Part shown: one piece after another, positions 57,169-64,000 of the stretch
Numbering within the stretch: the first letter of the stretch is position 1
How the letters are laid out: the number at the start of each line of letters is the position of its first letter
Assembly (NCBI RefSeq): GCF_016808335.1
Contig: NC_053142.1
Coordinates: forward strand, 248,001-312,000
Direction of reading: 5' to 3'
Source of the DNA: Panicum virgatum
Taxonomy: Eukaryota > Streptophyta > Magnoliopsida > Poales > Poaceae
DNA length: 64,000 nucleotides
Translations under genes and position numbers: made by a program
Notes under the pieces: model-generated
What the model saw: the letters and a program-made list of their open reading frames with translations, nothing else
Database searches by the model: none
What the model was told of the DNA's origin: nothing

Positions 57169-60100
57169 CACTACTAGAAAACGGGCCATGGGAACCGGTT
57201 GGAAATGGCCTTAGGACACCGGGTATTTAATCCGGTGCCTTAGGCATCCATTGGTACCGGTTGAAAAGTCCAACCGGTACCAAAGAGGATGCCACGCTGA
57301 CGCAAGGTGGCAGCCCCTTTGGTACCGGTTGGTATTTCCAACCGGTACCAATGACTTTTTCCTTTTTTTTCCAAATCCAGTTTTGTTTGTTATATTTATT
57401 ACTGTTTATTCTTTTATAATTTCTAAACGCACTCAAGCTCTACAGTACTATACATTGGTTGGCAGTTCGTGTTCGTTTTCAGAGAATATTTGAAACTAAC
57501 TAAAAGTGAAATGCGAGCATATAATTAAGCTAATTAGATGAACTAATATATTTACAAATTTACAAACATCAAGACATAATGTTTAAAAATATTTACAAAT
57601 GTAAAAGTCATGTTTGTAGTCCAACTACTGGTCCCCTCAGGAGGTAGATGGAAGTCCTCTATGGATGTGACCGTAGTGGTAGAACTCGCCTCTAGGATCC
57701 AAGATCTCGTTCAAAATGAATCCGGCGAGCTGCTCGCACACGGCGTTGATCCGATCAGAAGAGTAACATTCATCCCCCATTTGAGACATCTATCATTTAG
57801 AAAAAAAAAGGATTAACATCATGTGCGTTAGTACAATTATGAAAATATACTAGTGAACGGTTTGGACGTACTCACATGTCTTCATCAGTAACCTTCCCGT
57901 ATAGAGTCATGATGTGCAAGTAGTCGCATACGTAGTACCCGCACCAATCAGTTCCTTGTTGTTGTCTCGCACACTTAATGAGAAACAAATAAATTACTCA
58001 ATTTAGAATAATTTGGGATTATATACTTAACTAGACAAATCTTTATGAATCAACATACCGGATAATCCATGTTAACGTTCAGTTCGGGCCTCCATTGACC
58101 ACGTCCTTTGTTATTATTCACAAATTTTTTCCAAACCCTGCGCTCAAAGTTAAGTTTGATATTCAGAAATTGTTATAAACAGAAAAAAGATTTGATTGTG
58201 CAAACTGAACTTACCTGTTCAAGGGGTCTATGATATGTTGGATTGTGGACTTTGGATTTCTCATTGAGTCAAAGACTATAAGATTGCCGGTCTCTACGGA
58301 AAGTATGAGTAAAATCCAATGATAACTGCGGATATAGATAGGATATATACATACATACATTAGACGACTTAGTATTTATTTAGTAATATAACAGAGGATT
58401 GAGTCGACCAAGGCTTACCCAAAGTTGTATGGTATGAATATATAGGATTTATAATTTTGCCTAGTCAACAAATCGTACATGTTTTGGCACGTTTCCTTGT
58501 AATTTTTGTTGAGCACTTTCTGGTTGACTAGCAAAGGAGACATGAAGCCGATCTGATGGTGCCATCCTTGTTTTTGGCTTCTTTGGGTCTCCTATCTAAA
58601 CGATACAATAGAAATTTTATAATGCACACATATAATTATGTTCTTATTAACAAAAAGTATTAATGTAGAGGTAAGTGATACTTACAAAACCCAAATGGTG
58701 ATGATAGAGGCGCCGAGGGCTTGTCGATGGTAAATGTGATATAAATTTTTGAAGTACACCCAGAAGTCCTCCTCCCCACGGAAGAAATCATGGTCACGAT
58801 ACTTGACTCCAAATATTTTCCCATGATCCTTCGACATTCGCAGGTACCATCTATGCAAATTGAACATCTGCGTGCCTAGACTTTTCTCCTCTTCCTCAGT
58901 GACCAAAGGTTTTCCATGCTGGAATAGAGTAAGAACAGGAACGACAGGGATTTCCGCCTCCACTTGCCCCGTTGCCTCCTCTAGCGTTCATCCAGTTTCA
59001 GAAAGAATTATCGCGGCCCGTAGGTCCGCCTGGAGTTGTACGTCCGTCGGGTGTAGGAGTGGCAACCCTGGCACCCGGAGGGGCTCGAGTCCTTTTTGTT
59101 GTGTGCCAAGCTGAGGAATAGTCTTGCCACATTTTTTTTCTTCAGATTTCTCACCTTGTGTGCTTTTATCAGAGTACGATCATAGTCCGAGGGTTAGCTT
59201 TTCGGTTTTGGTGGGTTGTCTAGGTTTGCGAAAAGCTTTTTCCCTAGTTCTAGAGGTACCTTTTCCCTCGACGGGGGGACTTTAGGCTTCAATTGTTCTT
59301 TTATATATTGAGCAGTCTCCACTTCCAACTCCTCAGCAGTTTTCTCGTAGGTTAATTTTCTTTCGACCATTTTCTGCTTCTTCTTTGAAGGTCCAGCCGC
59401 TGGGAGGCCGAATGCTGTCTTTTTCTTTCCTTTTTCTGGGTCAGGAGGAGTTGGAGTACTCGTGGCCCTTTGCGCCGGCGGAGACGGTGGTGAAGGAGGT
59501 GGTTGTGGGGACGGCGGTGAGGGAGACCGCAAAGACGGGCGATCGGTCTGCATGGGAGTCGTTGTGCTTGCAATAAGTTTGATGTCGGCCTTGCGCCATA
59601 GAACGACCCCATGCAGTGTGTCTCCCAATGTCTTCTCTCCATCCCCTCTAAGGATGTCGAGCTCAAGATCCTCATTGTTTCCATCTATCTACTCGACTGT
59701 GACGGAGGTGTAGCCAGGGGGTATCGGCCTTCCATGAATTGTAGTAGAAGGATTCAGGGGCAGGGCTGACCCGTATGTGACATGAATGGATATATTTCTT
59801 GCTCGCACATGAAGCTCGCACGGTGTCGGCATGGTGACATCGTCCACTGGATACCTCTGGTCATCTACCGTCGTTGGCTCAATCTGGGGTTGATGTTCCG
59901 CTTGTACGTCGGGCACCGCTGTGGATGCACAGATGCTGCGTCGCTGAGAGACCGGGCTTATCACAACATCTGTGAGCGACCCAGCAGTGCCCCTTTGGCT
60001 TAGAGCTAGCTGCACTGCTTTATTGACCCTGGCGTCCATCTGAGATTCGAAGGACGCAACCTTCCTTGTCATCTCTTCTTGCATGGCACGAAGTTTCTCT

Positions 60101-61390
60101 TCCTGTTCGGCTTTGCTCTTTCGGTGAGTCTTGTAAGAGGAATCTCCGGCCCAAGCAACTTTCCATGAGACCACGCCGATGCCGCGGGCTCGTCCAGGGT
60201 GTTCCGGATTCTTTAATGCCCTTGTCAGCTCATCATTCTCCCTTTGAGGCTGGAATGTTCCTTGTTGGGTCTCATCTATTGCAGCGACTAGATCGCGGGA
60301 CACTTCTTGCATTGCTCGGGCACGACCAAACTTCCATCCAACTAGTTTAGTGTCATACCATTAGCAAATAACCACCACTTGGATCTATCCGGCCAATCCC
60401 AAGTCGTCAGCCTGATGCCTCTATCCATATGGTCCTGCTCCATCTTCTGCCATTTTTAACCTGACTTCTTGTACCCAGCAGCCCCAAGGTGATGGTTGTA
60501 CTTCTTATTTGCTGCATTCACCTTGGCCGGTTCGGATTTTTCTTGGGCTTCCTCTGATAGTTTGTATTGTTTGAACTCCTCCTAGTTTGTTTTAACCTGA
60601 GGAAGATCGTCCCAGTTCGGCTCCTTATCCTTCTTGATGTAATTGATGTACAACTTCTTCTTGAAAGTTGCAAAGGCAAGGGCCATCTTTTTCAAGGCAT
60701 ATTTCTTCACAAGTTTTTGGTCAACTCCTTTAGGAAGAGTGAACATATCCTTGAGTTCTGCCCATATCATTTCCTTCTGATGTGCAGGCACGGCGTGTTG
60801 CTGTTCTTCGGGTTTGCTCGTTTTCCATAGTCTTGTGGTGATCGGAATTCTTGCCCGAACAATAACCCCGCATTGGTTGACAAATTTTGTGCTAGCAGCC
60901 TCTGGAGCACTTGGACAGCCCTCTGCGTCCACTTCTGTGACGACCTGTCTTCCCTCCATTTTCTTGGTTGGCCGGCGTCTCCCTTTTGACTGGCTCAACG
61001 AAGTCGATGCGGAGGTCGACTAAATTACAGAAAAGATATGTTAATCGCAAAACTAATCTACTGAAGTCACCATGCATATAGTTTTAAGATTCGTACTGGA
61101 ACATGCTGCTGTTGATTGGGCGGTGGCGCAAAGTCATCATATTCTTCATCGGCATCTCCAGACATATTCAGAAACGAATCAGCTGTCCGAGCATCTTCTT
61201 CAGCGATTGGCTGGGTGGTGTTGGCCCTCGTATCTTCATTTATTGCGTCCAACATGTATTGCTTGGCGACCTCATCATCACGGAAGGGGTCCATCCTTAA
61301 CTGAAACCGTAAAAATGTGTTAGAGTATGTGTCCATGAGTTAGAGAAATACACGAGTTACATGATAAATACATGAGTTACATGCACGATG

Positions 61391-62165
61391 CACGATGCAA
61401 GGATCGCGTGAGCGCAAGAATCGCTAAAATCGGAGCCAAAATATGAAAGATATGGCTAAAACAAGATTCTAGGGACTTATTTGCAAGAAAAATCTAGAAA
61501 GGGCCTCTCTGGAATTTCTTTTGAACTAGGAAGGACTGCGGGTTAATTTTGAAGAAACTCAGGGTCTCTTTAGCAAAAGCACTGGGCGGCTCTGGTTCGG
61601 CTCAGATCTAACAGATGCACGATGCAAGGATCGCGTGAGCGCAAGAATCGCTAAAATCGGAGTGAAAATGTGAAAGATAAGGCTAAAACAAGATTCTAGG
61701 GACTTATTTGCAAGAAAAATCTAGAAAGGGCTTCTCTGGAATTTCTTTTGAACTAGGAAGGACTGCGGGTTAATTTTGAAGAAACTCAGGGTCTCTTTAG
61801 CAAAAGTGTCATGACGGCTCTGGTTCGGCTCGGATCTAACAGATGCACGATGCAAGGATCGCGCGAGCGCAAGAATCGCTAAAATCGGAGTCAAATGTGA
61901 AAGATATGGCTAAAACAAGATTCTAGGGACTTATTTGCAAGAAAAATCTAGAAAGGGCCTCTTTGGAATTTCTTTTGAACTAGGAAGGACTGCGGGTTAA
62001 TTTTGAAGAAACTCAGGGTCTCTTTAGCAAAAGCGCTGGGGCGGCTCTGGTTCGGCTCAGATCTAACAGATGCACGATGCAAGGATTGCGTGAGCGCAAG
62101 AATCGCTAAAATCGGAGTCAAAATGTGAAAGATATGACTAAAACAAGATTCTAGAGACTAATTTA
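61391..62165. repeat. LTR-derived satellite, 228-bp unit, about 3.4 copies
   Basis: Units start with CACGATGCAAGGATCGCG at 61391, 61619, 61846 and 62073 (the last partial), so the period is 227-228 bp. Reverse-complemented phrases of the unit (GCTAAAATC, CATGAAAGATATGGCTAAAA-like, ACTTATTTGC) match gypsy LTR sequence near 41720-41810 in this window; another part resembles the solo LTR near 50905-50950. It lies in the first intron of CACTA gene 2. Confidence 0.85.
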
Positions 62166-62620
62166 AATCAATCTAAATTTCACATGGAATACATGTAATG
62201 TGTTACAGAGGAGCTTGATAAATTGAAGTCTTTGAATACATGTCCATTTACAATAAATTTAAGTCTTCAAATACATGTATATTTACAATAAATTGAAGCC
62301 TTTGAATACAAGTACATCTAAATTACACTTGTAAAAAAAAGTAACAAATAATTGACATTGACATGTACAGTATTCACTGCAAAAATTAAATAGAAATTAT
62401 TTCTTTTTCATTATACTAAATTCTCTACATTCTCTCTATCTAAATTCTTCTCTCTATACTAAATTATTCACTACATAATTAAATGGTACAAATAGAAATT
62501 ACAAACTAGAAAATTACACATTATTCACTACATAATTAATACTAGAAATAGTAGAAAAATATTAGATATAATAATTTAGAAAAAAAGGAAAAAGCAAGAG
62601 CTGGCGGCGGCGGCGCCATT
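62166..62620. other. AT-rich intron remainder of CACTA gene 2
   Basis: A 30-35 bp phrase (GAATACATGT...TTTACAATAAATT) recurs about three times at 62195-62310. Otherwise only AT-rich intron sequence. Confidence 0.5.
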
Positions 62621-63103
62621 GCTTACGTCGATGGGGGGAGGTCGGCGGCAGTGGTGGAGGGGGCGCAGCTCGGCGCGGCGCGGTGGAGGAGGCCGGCGAG
62701 TCGGCGCGTGGCGCGTAGGAGGGGGCCGCGTGCGCGGCGTCGCGGAGGGGCACGGGGGAAGGGCGGCGGCAAACAGGGGGCGTCGAGGGCGGGGCGTGGA
62801 GGCCGATGCCGGGGCGCTCAAGGTCGGCGCGGCATGGAGGTGGCCGGGGCGCTCGAGGTCGGCGCGGCATGGAGGCCGATGCCAGCCGGGGGTGCTCGGG
62901 GGCGCCGAGGCGGGGCCGGCGTCGACGGCGGGGACGTCGAGGGCGGCCGGCGTCGAGGGCGGCGGCGTCGAGACGGCGCAGTGGTAGATGACCAGGCACG
63001 GAGGGGGCGGCGGAAGATCGGGCGTGGAGGGCGCGGAGGGTGCGTCGCAGAGGTTGATGATCAGGCACTGGAGAGGAAGCAGAGTGGGAGAAAGAAGAGC
63101 AGG

Positions 63104-63330
63104 GCTTTATACCCTGGCCCTTAGGTACCGGGTGAAAACATAACCCGGTACCTAAGAAAAGCCTAAGGCACCGGTTGTAAATCCAACCGGTACCTTAGGC
63201 ACAGCAAAGGTACCGGTTAGGTTTACGCCCGGTACCTTAGTTCCCAACGGGCGGGAAACTAAAAAGCCCTAAGGTACTGGTTAAATAAAACCAACCGGTA
63301 CCTAAGGCCGAAAATTCTATTGTCTTTAGT
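63104..63330 (-). promoter_or_regulatory. Internal motif cluster and TATA box, right-hand CACTA
   Basis: TATAAAG on the minus strand (63104-63114) is preceded, on the same strand, by at least three inverted pairs of GGTACCGGTT / AACCGGTACC motifs (63124-63302). The order matches 27960-28165. Confidence 0.65.
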
Positions 63331-63353
63331 ATTTTTGCCGCCCGTTGTTTCGA

Positions 63354-63436
63354 CTTCACAGAGTAGCTCAATGGCAACACGCCACACTTTGCAAGCCGCG
63401 GCCAGGGTTCGAGTCCTACCGTGCAACTTTTTTTTG
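63354..63436 (+). other. tRNA-like pol III module inside CACTA
   Basis: A box TAGCTCAATGG (63364-63374), 31 bp, B box GGTTCGAGTCC (63406-63416), then an 8-base T run (63428-63435) as terminator. Between the boxes CACTTTGCAAG resembles a tRNA-Ala(TGC) anticodon loop, but the anticodon, D and acceptor stems do not pair, so it is not a normal tRNA. Opposite in strand to both CACTA genes. Confidence 0.6.
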
Positions 63437-63479
63437 CGAAAAGGTATCTTTGGTACTGGTTGAAGGTACCATAGGCCTC

Positions 63480-63890
63480 CTTTTCTATTTTTTTCTTAAT
63501 AGTTCACAAATAAATCAGTTAATTGCCTAGAAAATCATTTAGTTGCCCAATAAATATATTAATTGCGTAGTAAATCATTTAATCGTCTAATAAATTAGAT
63601 AATTGTGTAATAAATCTGATAATTGCCTAATAAATAATTTAATCATCTAATAAATTAGATAATTGAGTAATAAATCTGATAATTGCCTAGTAAATCATTT
63701 AATCGTCTAATAAATTAGATAACTCATAATAAATCTGATAATTACATAATAAATTATTTAATCATCTAATAAATAAGATAATTCATAATAAATCTAATAA
63801 TTGCATAATAAATCTGATAATTGCCTAGAAAATCATTTAATGGCCTAATAAATTAGTTAATTCAATAATACATCCTCTTGATTCAATAAT
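63480..63890. repeat. AT-rich short tandem-like repeats
   Basis: Phrases of about 20 bp (TAATAAATCTGATAATTGCC, AAATCATTTAATCGTCTAAT) alternate through the block. It occupies the place of 27396-27770 in the central element. Confidence 0.75.
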
Positions 63891-63892
63891 AT

Positions 63893-64000
63893 TAACGATG
63901 GTTTGCTTTACAATCGTCCCTTCATTATGATCATGATGTGCATACGGAGCCTCCTCTTCGGCTAAAAGAATACTTGTGTCAACCTCCACTGCGAACAGAG
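63893..64000 (-). pseudogene. C-terminal end of CACTA TNP2 transposase (partial at window edge)
   Basis: The reverse complement matches 27270-27380 of the central element, reading FAVEVDTSILLAEEEAPYA and then HNEGTIVKR. Only the last 36 or so codons are inside the window, so integrity cannot be judged. Confidence 0.85.

Larger units (their letters stand above)
43687..59920 (+). repeat. Segmental duplication, right copy (with extra 7.6 kb)
   Basis: Counterpart of 1-8711. 48074-55670 has no match in the left copy and contains the bulk of the copia pol, the large solo LTR and zinc-finger gene 2. Confidence 0.9.
57637..63103 (-). pseudogene. CACTA gene 2, right-hand copy: Ptta/En-Spm plus Ulp1 protease
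   Basis: First exon to 62627 (donor GTAAGC), intron 61301-62626, ATG at 61292-61294 (MDPFRDDEVAKQYM), exon 2 61097-61300, exon 3 from 61019 with the Ptta/En-Spm domain, and linker at 59194-59628. The protease exons contain HWILLILSVE (58310), IVFDSMRNP (58270) and DWCGYYVCDYLHIM (57930), with stop TGA at 57637-57639. This copy keeps the protease motifs open, unlike the central copy. Stops in the Ptta part: TAG near 60583 where a tryptophan codon is expected, and the TAG shared with the central copy near 60350. Catalytic His, Asp and Cys of clan CE proteases are all visible. Confidence 0.78.
57169..64000 (-). mobile_element. CACTA (En/Spm) transposon, second near-complete copy, runs off the window
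   Basis: Starts CACTACTAGAAAACGGGCC at 57169 and is read in the minus direction. Order from the right edge: end of TNP2 transposase, AT-rich repeats, tRNA-like module, internal motif cluster with TATA box, GC-rich first exon, intron with satellite, Ptta-Ulp1 gene and subterminal repeats. It is collinear with 27270-34485 in reverse complement. It disrupted the GH18 gene, and the left half of the duplication carries the same insertion. Confidence 0.92.

Noticed and set aside
61391..62165. CRISPR-like array
   Set aside because: Repeats are contiguous 228-bp units without unique spacers and derive from an LTR; the context is a plant transposon.
63354..63436. A functional tRNA-Ala gene
   Set aside because: Boxes and terminator fit, but the acceptor, D and anticodon stems cannot be paired, so I call it tRNA-like only.

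Overview
The window is plant nuclear DNA, almost certainly from a grass (Poaceae). Genes carry short introns with GT-AG borders. The genic islands encode plant families: ZAT-type C2H2 zinc fingers with QALGGH helices, ankyrin-PGG (ACD6-like) proteins and a class III chitinase/xylanase-inhibitor-like GH18 relic. Everything between them is typical grass transposon filler: CACTA (En/Spm) elements, a Ty3/gypsy chromovirus, Ty1/copia pieces, large solo LTRs, a LINE fragment, MITE-like hairpins and AT-rich or dinucleotide repeats. No prokaryotic system, CRISPR array or rRNA was seen.

Layout. 1-8711 is one copy of a segmental duplication: 3' end of a zinc-finger gene, a copia 3' LTR, a GH18 pseudogene and half of a CACTA element. 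A second GH18 pseudogene follows at 9291-9540, with its own TATA box. 10.2-12.9 kb holds a gypsy LTR piece, a LINE endonuclease piece and a copia RNase H piece with LTR. Two minus-strand ankyrin genes follow: A (12925-14821, three exons, ankyrin plus shortened PGG) and B (19478-20938, two exons, PGG exon not found). A CACTA element of about 11.4 kb fills 23056-34485. It carries a broken TNP2 transposase gene and a second multi-exon gene that joins a Ptta/En-Spm domain to a Ulp1 (C48) protease domain. The left flank of this CACTA and its own first 640 bp recur right after it (34500-36485), where they are cut by a decayed gypsy chromovirus (36486-43169).

The second copy of the segmental duplication starts with the complete zinc-finger gene (43573-44055) and follows the left copy to 48073. 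It then holds 7.6 kb absent from the left copy: the rest of a copia element with intact target-site duplications, a 3.5-kb solo gypsy LTR and a second zinc-finger gene (53997-54461). It resumes the left-copy order at 55671-59920. A second CACTA element, in inverse orientation, runs from 57169 off the right end.

In both copies of the first zinc-finger gene a 266-bp solo LTR with perfect 5-bp target-site duplications sits inside the last codons and supplies a new C-terminus and stop. The original tail, ending in an LxL-rich motif, is still readable downstream. The CACTA elements also carry, between their two genes, a tRNA-like module (A box, B box, T-run) and an internal cluster of terminal-type GGTACCGGTT motifs upstream of a TATA box. 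The transposon genes all show stops, frameshifts or deletions. Plausibly functional host genes are the two zinc fingers and ankyrin gene A; gene B is doubtful.
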